Shown here piece by piece: positions 7,667 through 14,981 of a DNA stretch of 21,596 bases. The notes under the pieces were generated by a model. The model was not told the origin of the DNA and did not search any database. It was given only the letters and a program-made list of their open reading frames with translations. Source of the DNA: Anaerolineales bacterium (lineage in GTDB: Bacteria; Chloroflexota; Anaerolineae; Anaerolineales; Villigracilaceae). The stretch spans positions 1 through 21,596 of the forward strand of contig JAICQC010000020.1 of assembly GCA_025938055.1 (NCBI GenBank), read 5' to 3'. Every line of letters starts with the position of its first letter. Position 1 is the first letter of the stretch. Made by a program: the position numbers and the translations under genes.

Positions 7667-7987
7667 CTAATACGTCCACGGACCGACGAGGGCATCGATG
7701 GAAACGCCATAGACCAGTGCATTCAGGAATCGCATCCCGGCGGGCTGATCCTTCACCTTCTGCCAGTAACCCGAAAAGACAAATATGGTCGCGATCAGGG
7801 CAACCACGATGCGGGCAATGATCACCGAAACGTTCCCAGGCACCTGATTTCGGATCACGTCCACGATGAGCCAGCGCAGGATGACGCCAAGAAAGACGCC
7901 GAAGAATACCTGAACCTTCGCGCTGGTATCCTCCTGCTGGGTTGCCAGCCTGAAGCGAATGGCATCGTCGAAAATGAACGATTGCAT
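7667..7987 (-). CDS. Small membrane protein, paralogue A of a tandem pair
   Basis: A 106-residue protein of unknown function and the first gene of a two-gene unit with the paralogue at 7310-7654; only 12 bp separate the frames. The N-terminus MQSFIFDDAIRFRLATQQED is polar, followed by a hydrophobic stretch (about 25-42, FFGVFLGVILRW), a second one (about 55-76, ending FVFSGY), the polar WQKVKDQPAG, and a weak third (about 86-104). AAGGAG lies about 7 bp upstream of the ATG, and a -35/-10 pair follows at 8017-8045. The tandem arrangement suggests a hetero-oligomer or dosage effect; this is inference. No signal peptide cleavage site is seen. Confidence 0.78.
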   Translation of the reverse strand: MQSFIFDDAIRFRLATQQEDTSAKVQVFFGVFLGVILRWLIVDVIRNQVPGNVSVIIARIVVALIATIFVFSGYWQKVKDQPAGMRFLNALVYGVSIDALVGPWTY

Positions 7988-8016
7988 GTTGCATTCTCCT
8001 TGTGTGGGTCGGAATC

Positions 8017-8045
8017 ATTATAGCAAAGCGATGGAGCAAATACAA
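8017..8045 (-). promoter_or_regulatory. Promoter of the paired small membrane protein genes
   Basis: Reading the minus strand: TTGTAT (8045-8040), a 17-bp spacer, then a perfect TATAAT (8022-8017). The -10 is 30 bp before the ATG at 7987, with an AAGGAG ribosome site between. Confidence 0.8.
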
Positions 8046-8082
8046 TCAAGCCAGGAGTTACCGCCGCAGGAAGTCTGTTTAG

Positions 8083-9042
8083 TTACGGTCTCAGGGAAAA
8101 AACCAAACCTTGATTGGAAATGGCGCCTGCCCGATCCGATCCTCCTAACACGTAAAGGACCCCATTCACATTGACCGCGGGGACGCCGTGCAGCGGCAGA
8201 GGCAGATCGAGCCCGGATTCCCATGTGCCTCTTTCTGGATTAAAGATTTCAACGCTTTTGAGAGCGTGATCCTCGCCCCTGAGTACTTCCCCACCGAGTG
8301 CATAGATTTTCCCGTCTACGGGAACGACTGTAAACCCGCCGCGCGCAGTTTGCAGGGGTAGAGCCATCGTCCATGAATCGCTGGCAGGATCGTAGACCTC
8401 GACCGAGGTCAGTTCGCCACTATCCGACCAACGCCCACCCAGCGCGTAGATCTTATTATCCAGTACGGCTGCGGCAGTGTGCTCCCTCGGTTCGGAGAGA
8501 CTCGCCAGGCCCGTCCATTCGTCACGCGCGGGGTCGTAACGCAGCAATGCATTCGACCCGCCTGTCCCGCCAAGAACATAGATGTGCTCCCTGAGTGTAA
8601 CTGCCGCTCCTGCAAGCCGCGGCTCTGGCATAGAGGCAATCCCTGTCCAGGAATCAGAGTCCGGGTTATAGACCCACGCCTCGGCTCGAGGTCTCCAGTC
8701 TACGATAGAGCTTGCACCGCCGAAAATATAGACGTTGCCATCATATGCCGCCGACATCAAGTGATGGCGCGGCGCGGGCAGATCGGCGAGGGTTTCCCAG
8801 GTATCGGTAGCCGTATCGTATGCCTCGAGCTTCTGTTCGCCGCCGAAGCCGCCCGATACATAAATGACCTCACCGATGACCGCTGCCGTATTCTCAGAAC
8901 GCGCGGTCGGCATGGAAGCAAGCTGAGTCCAGGCTGCGTTTGGGTCTGGTTGAATTTTCCTTCCACACGAGGCGGCAAGGAGGACGCTAAAAACAACAAG
9001 TAGACTAATCGATCTTTTCATACTGGTCTGCCTGAACGACAT
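8083..9042 (-). CDS. Kelch-repeat lipoprotein (six-bladed beta-propeller)
   Basis: The protein begins with a positively charged segment, a hydrophobic stretch and LLAASC, a lipobox, so it should be exported and lipid-anchored. Six consecutive kelch repeats of about 45-50 residues follow, each starting with W (WTQLASMP, WETLADLP, WTGIASMP, WTGLASLS, WTMALPLQ, WESGLDLP) and each containing a Gly-Gly pair (YVSGG, YIFGG, YVLGG, YALGG, YALGG, YVLGG). Six blades could close a propeller, a scaffold for protein or glycan binding; no catalytic motif is visible. The start is uncertain: ATG 9042 has GGAGG very close upstream, ATG 9021 (MKRSISLL) gives the cleanest signal peptide but no ribosome site, and a GTG at 9063 is also possible. 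There is no obvious partner; the next gene downstream has its own promoter. Confidence 0.88.
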   Translation of the reverse strand: MSFRQTSMKRSISLLVVFSVLLAASCGRKIQPDPNAAWTQLASMPTARSENTAAVIGEVIYVSGGFGGEQKLEAYDTATDTWETLADLPAPRHHLMSAAYDGNVYIFGGASSIVDWRPRAEAWVYNPDSDSWTGIASMPEPRLAGAAVTLREHIYVLGGTGGSNALLRYDPARDEWTGLASLSEPREHTAAAVLDNKIYALGGRWSDSGELTSVEVYDPASDSWTMALPLQTARGGFTVVPVDGKIYALGGEVLRGEDHALKSVEIFNPERGTWESGLDLPLPLHGVPAVNVNGVLYVLGGSDRAGAISNQGLVFSLRP

Positions 9043-9086
9043 TTCCTCCGTCAAATTTACCACAGGCAGTTACATCTGTCCTCAAC

Positions 9087-9116
9087 AATAAAGACCCTTT
9101 GAACAGGGTCTTTATT
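9087..9116 (-). terminator. Intrinsic terminator of the DUF6496-like/SRPBCC unit
   Basis: A perfect 12-bp stem, AATAAAGACCCT (9087-9098) with AGGGTCTTTATT (9105-9116), and a 6-nt loop. It lies 66 bp after the end of the SRPBCC gene on the minus strand. The trailing T-tract is weak (TTTATTGTTG). Confidence 0.7.
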
Positions 9117-9181
9117 TAACGTTCTACTTCAGAGCCGTCTGCTGGCGCTGTTTGTTTGCTGTTCCAAAGCGAATCCATGGG

Positions 9182-9664
9182 TTAGTGTTCTTCAATCCCC
9201 TTGGGATAACGATCTGCTACAAGATTCAACCTAATGTTGTGCTCAAGGAATGCTTTGAGCCCTGCGAGAACCAAAGTGAACCCTTGCGTTGAATCGGTCA
9301 CCTGTTTCACAAGTTCGTCCCCATCGCCCGTGAAGCCAGACTCGGTAATCCTCACAAACGTTGTATCATCGCTTTGAGGTTCAAACGTCCATTCCACGGT
9401 GGTCAGACCACTATAGCCCGGCCACTCGATGAGAATACGCCTGTTCGGCTCAATCGTTTTCGCAGTTACCGGGATCGAAATATCATACATTTCCCAATTC
9501 CATTGAACCTGCCTGCCAGCCTCGAGCCTGTCACTGCTTCTCGTGAACCAGAATTTCGTAGTGATGTCGGGATCGATGAAAGCCTCGAAAACATCAGCAA
9601 CAGGCTTGCGGATGAGCATTCCGGTCTTGGTAGTTGGTTCGTGTCTAATTTGGAGTTTATCCAT
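9182..9664 (-). CDS. SRPBCC (AHSA1-like) domain protein
   Basis: This 160-residue protein consists almost wholly of one START-like/SRPBCC helix-grip domain: MLIRKPVADVFEAFIDPDITTKFWFT at the N-terminal strand-helix, a central WNWEMYDISIPVTAKTIEP, ILIEWPGY and VEWTFEP strands, and the long C-terminal helix GFTLVLAGLKAFLEHN. The family binds hydrophobic ligands or assists Hsp90-like chaperones; many bacterial AHSA1 proteins have no known role. It starts 5 bp after the stop of the small basic protein gene, without a strong ribosome site, which suggests translational coupling. Confidence 0.87.
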   Translation of the reverse strand: MDKLQIRHEPTTKTGMLIRKPVADVFEAFIDPDITTKFWFTRSSDRLEAGRQVQWNWEMYDISIPVTAKTIEPNRRILIEWPGYSGLTTVEWTFEPQSDDTTFVRITESGFTGDGDELVKQVTDSTQGFTLVLAGLKAFLEHNIRLNLVADRYPKGIEEH

Positions 9665-9669
9665 ACGGA

Positions 9670-9867
9670 CTACGAATTCTTCTTGGATGACTTCTTCTTC
9701 GGGACTTTAGCGCCTTTTTTGCGTGCTTTTGAGAGCCCAATTGCGACTGCCTGCTTCTTACTCTTCACTTTCTTTCCAGATTTGCCGCTCTTCAACGTCC
9801 CCTTCTTCTGCTCACGCACGGCTTTCTCGACTTCCTCAGATGCCTTCTTACTATACTTGCGAGCCAT
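9670..9867 (-). CDS. Small lysine-rich DUF6496-like protein
   Basis: A 65-residue, extremely basic protein: MARKYSKKASEEVEKAV, then a Gly/Lys/Ser stretch (GTLKSGKSGKKVKSKKQA), AIGLSKARKKGAKVPK and a terminal KKKSSKK tail. This layout matches what I remember of DUF6496, small proteins often guessed to bind nucleic acid; no function is established. I chose ATG 9867 because AAAGGA (9879-9874 on the minus strand) sits at the right distance; an in-frame GTG two codons earlier overlaps that site. It is the first gene of a unit with the SRPBCC protein. Base use is Lys-codon rich, which explains the local drop in GC. Confidence 0.8.
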   Translation of the reverse strand: MARKYSKKASEEVEKAVREQKKGTLKSGKSGKKVKSKKQAVAIGLSKARKKGAKVPKKKSSKKNS

Positions 9868-9961
9868 AGTCACTCCTTTCTTACTCTGTGGGGAGTAGTC
9901 ATCCTCATAAACGAAAGGAGAGAAAGGCTGTTATTTTTCTATGATATATAGCTTAAAACAA

Positions 9962-9983
9962 AAAGACCTTCTTCAAGGTCTTT
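9962..9983 (-). terminator. Terminator of tRNA-Asn
   Basis: The stem AAAGACCTT (9962-9970) / AAGGTCTTT (9975-9983) has loop CTTC. On the minus strand it is followed by TTTTTGTTTT and begins 2 bp after the end of the tRNA. Confidence 0.85.
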
Positions 9984-9985
9984 AG

Positions 9986-10058
9986 CTCCTCGCCGAGGAC
10001 TTGAACCTCGAACCTAGCGGTTAACAGCCGCCCGCTCTGCCAATTGAGCTAGCGAGGA
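9986..10058 (-). tRNA. tRNA-Asn (anticodon GTT)
   Basis: The 73-nt cloverleaf reads on the minus strand. Acceptor TCCTCGC (10058-10052) pairs with GCGAGGA (9993-9987). The D arm contains GCTCAATTGGCAGAGC. Anticodon stem GGCGG/CCGCT encloses loop CTGTTAA with anticodon GTT. T stem CGAGG/CCTCG has loop TTCAAGT. The discriminator is G, as expected for Asn. CCA is not encoded. It is flanked by a consensus promoter and an intrinsic terminator, so it is a free-standing unit. Confidence 0.96.
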
Positions 10059-10069
10059 AAGCGACCGAC

Positions 10070-10098
10070 ATTATACGTGCAAGGGTAGGGAGTGTCAA
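10070..10098 (-). promoter_or_regulatory. Consensus promoter of tRNA-Asn
   Basis: On the minus strand TTGACA (10098-10093), a 17-bp spacer and TATAAT (10075-10070) all match the sigma-70 consensus exactly. The -10 ends 11 bp before the mature tRNA 5' end. Confidence 0.93.
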
Positions 10099-10106
10099 GC
10101 ACAACG

Positions 10107-10206
10107 CAATGTCGCACTGAGCAGAGGCGTAGCCAGCAGTCGAAGCGCAATTAACAGAAGTACGGTTCTTCCGAGAAGATTGCTTCACCTGCGGCTCGCA
10201 ATGACA
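10107..10206. repeat. Composite of dispersed repeat fragments (copy 2)
   Basis: The right half (about 10165-10206: GAGAAGATTGCTTCACC, then CTCGCAATGACA) is the right arm of the CATTGCGAG-type repeat also seen at 5253 and 16130. The left half (about 10111-10150: TGTCGCACTGAGC...GTAGCC...GTCGAAGCG) has a different wording (CTGAGC...GTCGAAG), like a second common intergenic repeat type. The element ends 4 bp from the glpX stop codon and lies just upstream of the tRNA promoter. Confidence 0.6.
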
Positions 10207-10210
10207 TTCA

Positions 10211-11203
10211 TTAATACTTCACAGCACTGAAGCGATCCAGCTTATCGAGACGGTGTGTGGCGGTGATCTGCCGTACTGTGCCGGTGAGCCCACGCACGAC
10301 GAGCGAGTCGGTGCTGGCGCCATCGCCAAAGTAACGCACGCCTTTGAGCAGTTCGCCATCCGTGATGCCGGTGGCGGCAAAGAACACATCCTCCGACGAG
10401 ACCAGGTCCTGCATGGTGAGGATCTTGTCGAAGTCATAACCTGCTTCACGTCCGCGCCGTAATTCGTCTTCGTCGCGTGCATAGAGCTTGCCCTGGATCT
10501 CTCCGCCCATGGCGCGCAGTGCACAGGCGGCGATCACACCTTCAGGCGTGCCGCCGACCCCCAGCAGAACGTCCACACCCGAGTCGGGCCAGGCGGTCAT
10601 CAACGCGGCTGCCACGTCACCATCGGGGATGATGCGAATACGTGCGCCGGTGCTGCGGATCTCGGCGATCATGTCCTTATGGCGGTCACGGTCGAGGATG
10701 ATCGTTGTTAAATCATCGATATCCTTGCGCATGGCTTTGGCAATTGCCTGCAGATTTTCGGTAATGGATTTCTCGATATTGATCACGCCCTTGGCTTGAG
10801 GTCCCACCGCCAGTTTGTTCATGTACACAAACGGACCGGGATCGAACATCGTCCCGCGCGGGGCAATCGCTACGGTGGCAATGGAGTTCGAGCGCCCAAA
10901 CGCCAGAGGGCGTGTGCCGTCAATCGGGTCCACGGCGACGTCGACATCCGGGGGCAAACCGTTCCCCACATTCTCGCCGTTGTACAGCATCGGCGCATTG
11001 TCCTTTTCCCCCTCGCCGATGACGATGATCCCGTTCATGTCCACGGTCTGGAGGACGATCCGCATCGCCGTGACAGCGGCATCATCCGCAGCTTCCTTCG
11101 CGCCGCGTCCCATAAAGCGGCCCGACGCCAGCGCGGCTGCCTCGGTTACACGCGCCAGTTCGAGAGCAAGATTTCGGGTAGGGTCACTAGCACCGTTTTG
11201 CAT
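10211..11203 (-). CDS. glpX: Class II fructose-1,6-bisphosphatase
   Basis: This enzyme hydrolyses fructose-1,6-bisphosphate in gluconeogenesis. The 330 residues match GlpX. The N-terminal helix has LALELARVTEAAALASGRFMGRG, the metal-binding region IGEGEKDNAPMLYNGE, and the hallmark DPIDGTRPLAFGRSNSIAT, followed by VLLGVGGTPEGVIAACALRAMGG and FFAATGITDGELLKGV near the end. AGGAGG at about 11208-11213, five bases before ATG 11203, fixes the start; longer frames upstream would run into cdsA. It follows cdsA by 25 bp and is probably the last gene of the rpsB cluster. A position downstream of cdsA is more usual for dxr. A dispersed repeat begins 4 bp after the stop. Confidence 0.95.
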   Translation of the reverse strand: MQNGASDPTRNLALELARVTEAAALASGRFMGRGAKEAADDAAVTAMRIVLQTVDMNGIIVIGEGEKDNAPMLYNGENVGNGLPPDVDVAVDPIDGTRPLAFGRSNSIATVAIAPRGTMFDPGPFVYMNKLAVGPQAKGVINIEKSITENLQAIAKAMRKDIDDLTTIILDRDRHKDMIAEIRSTGARIRIIPDGDVAAALMTAWPDSGVDVLLGVGGTPEGVIAACALRAMGGEIQGKLYARDEDELRRGREAGYDFDKILTMQDLVSSEDVFFAATGITDGELLKGVRYFGDGASTDSLVVRGLTGTVRQITATHRLDKLDRFSAVKY

Positions 11204-11228
11204 TCGGCCTCCTTGCATAACTACATCC

Positions 11229-12047
11229 TCACAGAATAAAAAACTGGATGATGAAATAACCAAGCGCCGCGCCCCAGATCCACGAGTCGATGCGGTCGAA
11301 AAATCCGCCGTGACCCGGGAAGACGCCGCTCGAGTCTTTGAGCCCGCCCTGACGTTTGAACATACTCTCGCCCAGATCACCCAATGGGGCGAGGGCGCCG
11401 ATCACCAAGCCCAGAAAGCCGCCCTGAAGCGGGGTCACCATGCCTCCCAGCGGCTGCGGACCAAGCGCCGAAAATGCATAGGAGAAAAACGCGCCAACGA
11501 GCACGGACGTAAATATGCCTGCAAAATATCCCTCCCAGCTTTTCTTCGGGCTGAGGCGCGGCGTCATTTTGTGCCGTCCATAGGCACTGCCAATCGAATA
11601 GGCGCCTGTGTCATCCGCCCAGACGATCGGGAGAACGATCATCAGCCACCAGCCGCCCTGAGGAAGCTGGCGCAGATCCAGCAGATAGCAGCCGAGCCAG
11701 CCGAGATAAACGATGCCTGCCACGGTCACCGCAAAATCAACAGGAGCCTGATCGCGACCGCGTTCATAAGCAATGACGTGAACAGCCATGGCAAGCAAAA
11801 CAAACAGTACAAACAGGGGAATCGCGGCGGACTCAAAAAAGAAGCGCGCTGTGGCAATGACCAGCACGCTTCCGATCGTGACAATTTGATGTGGTTCATA
11901 GTGGACTGCGCGGTACATGCGGACGTATTCCCAGGCGCAGCCAGCAAGTACAATGGCGATCAACAGGAAATAAAATACCCCTCCGTAAATGATTGCCGGT
12001 AAGCCAACAACTGCCAGCCCGAGAGCTGTCAGTGTGCGTCTAAGCAT
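11229..12047 (-). CDS. cdsA: Phosphatidate cytidylyltransferase (CDP-diglyceride synthase)
   Basis: This integral membrane enzyme makes CDP-diacylglycerol from phosphatidic acid and CTP, the branch point of phospholipid synthesis. It has 272 residues and about seven or eight hydrophobic segments. The catalytic region carries WADDTGAYSIGSAYGRHKM, then SPKKSWEGYFAGI, and the C-terminal CdsA signature LGDLGESMFKRQGGLKDSSGVFPGHGGFFDRIDS is complete. ATG 12047 overlaps the end of uppS (stop 12042-12040), preceded by GAGG. Earlier ATGs at 12059, 12083 and 12119 run deeper into uppS and add residues that do not look like CdsA. The overlap implies translational coupling to uppS. Confidence 0.95.
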   Translation of the reverse strand: MLRRTLTALGLAVVGLPAIIYGGVFYFLLIAIVLAGCAWEYVRMYRAVHYEPHQIVTIGSVLVIATARFFFESAAIPLFVLFVLLAMAVHVIAYERGRDQAPVDFAVTVAGIVYLGWLGCYLLDLRQLPQGGWWLMIVLPIVWADDTGAYSIGSAYGRHKMTPRLSPKKSWEGYFAGIFTSVLVGAFFSYAFSALGPQPLGGMVTPLQGGFLGLVIGALAPLGDLGESMFKRQGGLKDSSGVFPGHGGFFDRIDSWIWGAALGYFIIQFFIL

Positions 12048-12786
12048 TACTCGCCTCATATTCGTTCGACGAGACTTTGCCATAGCGGCGGTCACGTTGA
12101 GCAAATGTTTCCAGCGCACGGCGATATTCTTCCTTGTCGAAGTCGGGCCAGTAGGTCGGCGTGACGTACCATTCCGAATATGCAGCCTGCCAGATGAGGA
12201 AATTGCTCACACGCAGTTCTCCCGAAGTCCGAATAATGAGGTCTGGATCTGGCACACCCGCCGTGTACAGATAGCGGCTGACGAGTTCATCAGTCACATC
12301 TCCGGGGGCAATGCCATCTTTCATAATATTTTGGATCGCGTTAACGATCTCATCGCGCCCGCCATAATTGAACGCGACGTTCAACGTCAGGCGGTCGTTG
12401 TTCTTGGTCAGCTCGACAGCGTCCAGCACTTTTTCCTGGAGGGTGGGCGCCAGGCGTTCGAGCCGCCCGATGTGGCGCAGCTGCACGCCCTCCTGATGCA
12501 GTTCCCGCAGTTCACGGTCGATTACGTCCTCGAGGATGTACATCAGTCCTTTCACTTCCTCGGGCGGACGTCCCCAGTTCTCGGTGGAGAACGCATAGAT
12601 GGTGAGGTACTTGACGCCGAATTCAACGGTGGCGCGGATCACCCGCCGGAGGTTTTCGGTCCCGGCTTTGTGACCTGCCAGGCGCGGCAGCCCGCGCGAA
12701 AGCGCCCAGCGTCCGTTGCCATCCATAATGATAGCTATATGCCGGGGAAGTTTATCGACAGGAATTTTCAGAGGAGTTTTTGACAT
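12040..12786 (-). CDS. uppS: Isoprenyl (undecaprenyl) diphosphate synthase
   Basis: A cis-prenyltransferase that extends farnesyl diphosphate with IPP to the C55 lipid carrier used for peptidoglycan and glycan assembly. Motifs: HIAIIMDGNGRWA with catalytic Asp near residue 22, GHKAGTENLRRV, YLTIYAFSTENWGRPPEEV, NVAFNYGGRDEI, and the C-terminal DLIIRTSGELRVSNFLIWQAAYSEWYV. From ATG 12786 the protein has 248 residues, the normal length. An in-frame ATG at 12834, 2 bp after the frr stop and preceded by GGAAG, would add 16 residues (TCPQETAGVVTAVSF) with no family resemblance; the real start is undecided. A 7-bp hairpin lies between the two starts. The first and last codons are tightly joined to frr and cdsA. 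Confidence 0.94.
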   Translation of the reverse strand: MSKTPLKIPVDKLPRHIAIIMDGNGRWALSRGLPRLAGHKAGTENLRRVIRATVEFGVKYLTIYAFSTENWGRPPEEVKGLMYILEDVIDRELRELHQEGVQLRHIGRLERLAPTLQEKVLDAVELTKNNDRLTLNVAFNYGGRDEIVNAIQNIMKDGIAPGDVTDELVSRYLYTAGVPDPDLIIRTSGELRVSNFLIWQAAYSEWYVTPTYWPDFDKEEYRRALETFAQRDRRYGKVSSNEYEASNA

Positions 12787-12808
12787 GAACGACACAGCAG
12801 TCACGACT

Positions 12809-12826
12809 CCCGCAGTCTCCTGCGGG
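12809..12826 (-). promoter_or_regulatory. Hairpin between the two possible uppS starts
   Basis: On the minus strand, CCCGCAG GAGA CTGCGGG: a perfect 7-bp stem with a GAGA (GNRA-type) tetraloop. It lies 23 bp upstream of ATG 12786 and inside the alternative longer uppS frame. It may affect coupling between frr and uppS; no function is demonstrated. Confidence 0.5.
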
Positions 12827-12836
12827 CAGGTCATTT

Positions 12837-13394
12837 CTACACTTCCATGATCTCTGTTTCTTTTCTCTTACCTTGCTCGGCAACCTCTTCCACGTAGCGG
12901 TCTGTCAGCTTTTGAAGTTCGACTTCGCCGCGCTCCAGCTCATCCTCCGAGATCAATTTTTCCTTTTCAAAATCACGCATATCGTTATGCGAATCACGAC
13001 GGATATTGCGAATGGCTACGCGCGCTTCCTCCAAACGGTGATGCACATGCTTGACCAGGTCACGCCGGCGTTCCTCATTTAACGGAGGCAGGTTGAGGTG
13101 AATGACCTTGCCATCATTATTGGGATTCAACCCCAGTTCCGAAGTCAGGATCGCCCGTTCAATCGCCTTGAGCGTGGTCCCGTCGAAGGGTTTGATCGTC
13201 AGCGTGCGCGGCTCTGGCACGCTGATCGATGCCAGCTGCATGAGAGGCGTGGGAGTTCCGTAGTATTCGATTGGCAGTTTTTCAATGATACTCGGGCTGG
13301 CACGTCCGGTACGGATTGCAGCGAGGTCATCATGAAGAGCCTGGATAGCGCTGCGCATGCGAGATTCAGCATCAGCGAGAAGATCTTTTATCAC
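12837..13394 (-). CDS. frr: Ribosome recycling factor
   Basis: RRF splits post-termination ribosomes together with EF-G. The 185 residues match the family length, starting with VIKDLLADAESRMRSAIQAL and containing IRTGRASPSIIEKLPIEYYG, the beta region ISVPEPRTLTIKPFD, NNDGKVIHLNLPPLNEERRRDLVK and the C-terminal helical LQKLTDRYVEEV. Two adjacent GTG codons could start it. GTG 13394 has AGGAGG five bases upstream and is preferred; GTG 13397 would be too close. The gene lies 165 bp after pyrH, so an internal promoter is likely, but I see no convincing hexamers there. Confidence 0.96.
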   Translation of the reverse strand: MIKDLLADAESRMRSAIQALHDDLAAIRTGRASPSIIEKLPIEYYGTPTPLMQLASISVPEPRTLTIKPFDGTTLKAIERAILTSELGLNPNNDGKVIHLNLPPLNEERRRDLVKHVHHRLEEARVAIRNIRRDSHNDMRDFEKEKLISEDELERGEVELQKLTDRYVEEVAEQGKRKETEIMEV

Positions 13395-13559
13395 CACTTC
13401 CTCCTGGAGGGCTGAGTTATCTTAATATAAGGATACACCAAAACTAAAAAAAACGCTACATGAAAGGAAATGGATGAGAGGTTTTGAGGAATTACGAGAG
13501 TCTTTCGTGGACCGGAGATCGAATGTGCCCCACCAAACGCTTTTACAGATGAGGCTTGC

Positions 13560-14315
<756 letters not shown>

Positions 14316-14321
14316 TTAGAA

Positions 14322-14349
14322 AAATGACCAACCGGATGGTTGGTCATTT
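14322..14349 (-). terminator. Intrinsic terminator or attenuator between tsf and pyrH
   Basis: The 12-bp perfect stem AAATGACCAACC (14322-14333) / GGTTGGTCATTT (14338-14349) has a 4-nt loop. On the minus strand it starts 5 bp after the tsf stop and runs into TTTTTCT. It would reduce transcription from the rpsB-tsf pair into pyrH. Confidence 0.82.
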
Positions 14350-14354
14350 CAATG

Positions 14355-14960
14355 TTAGTCGTTCAGGCTTTCGCCCAGCTCCCAGCGCTGGAATCGGCGT
14401 ACAATCACATTTTCGCCAATGGCAGCCACCGTCTGAAGGATCAGCTTTTCCACCGTGATGGACTCATCGCGGATGTATGACTGGCGGGTGAGCACAACCT
14501 CATCCTTGAACTTTTCAAGGCGTCCTTGCACGATCTTCTCCGTTACATTTTCTGGTTTGCCCTCTTCCTTAGCGCGGGCGCGGGCGATGCCTGCCTCATG
14601 CTCAAGCACATCTGCAGGAATATCCTCCACTTTGAGGTAGCGCGGCGCGGAAGCAGCGATCTGCAGCGCAATTTCATGCGCCAGCTCGCGGAACTTTTCT
14701 GAGCGTGCCACGAAGTCGGTCTCGCAGTTGACTTCCACGATCACACCCACGCGGCCGCCGCCGTGTGAATAGAGTTCCACAACACCCTGTGAGGCGTCGC
14801 GGTCCGCGCGCTTGGCGGCGGTTGCCATGCCTTTTTCACGCAGCCAGTCCACCGCCTTTTGAAAGTCACCATTTGCTTCAGTGAGCGCCTTGCGACAATC
14901 CAAAATGCCTGCACCAGTCGCAGTGCGCAATTCCTTGATCATATCGGTCGTGATTTCCAT
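14355..14960 (-). CDS. tsf: Elongation factor Ts
   Basis: The nucleotide exchange factor that regenerates EF-Tu-GTP. It has 201 residues, the short form also known from Thermus and related lineages, without the extended C-terminal repeat of E. coli EF-Ts. The N-terminal UBA-like region has MIKELRTATGAGILDCRKAL, then REKGMATAAKRADRDASQG, and the core signature GVIVEVNCETDFVARSEKF. The ATG lies 21 bp after the rpsB stop with AAGGAA just upstream. Co-transcribed with rpsB. Confidence 0.96.
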   Translation of the reverse strand: MEITTDMIKELRTATGAGILDCRKALTEANGDFQKAVDWLREKGMATAAKRADRDASQGVVELYSHGGGRVGVIVEVNCETDFVARSEKFRELAHEIALQIAASAPRYLKVEDIPADVLEHEAGIARARAKEEGKPENVTEKIVQGRLEKFKDEVVLTRQSYIRDESITVEKLILQTVAAIGENVIVRRFQRWELGESLND

Positions 14961-14981
14961 CTCTACGTTCCTTCTTTGCTT

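Noticed and set aside
10815..12002. Long plus-strand open frame (395 codons) across glpX and cdsA
   Set aside because: It is antisense to two clear genes, has shadow-like composition and no ribosome site.
13398..13559. Terminator at the eight-T run (minus strand, about 13447-13454) between pyrH and frr
   Set aside because: I could not find a stable stem directly before the T-run.
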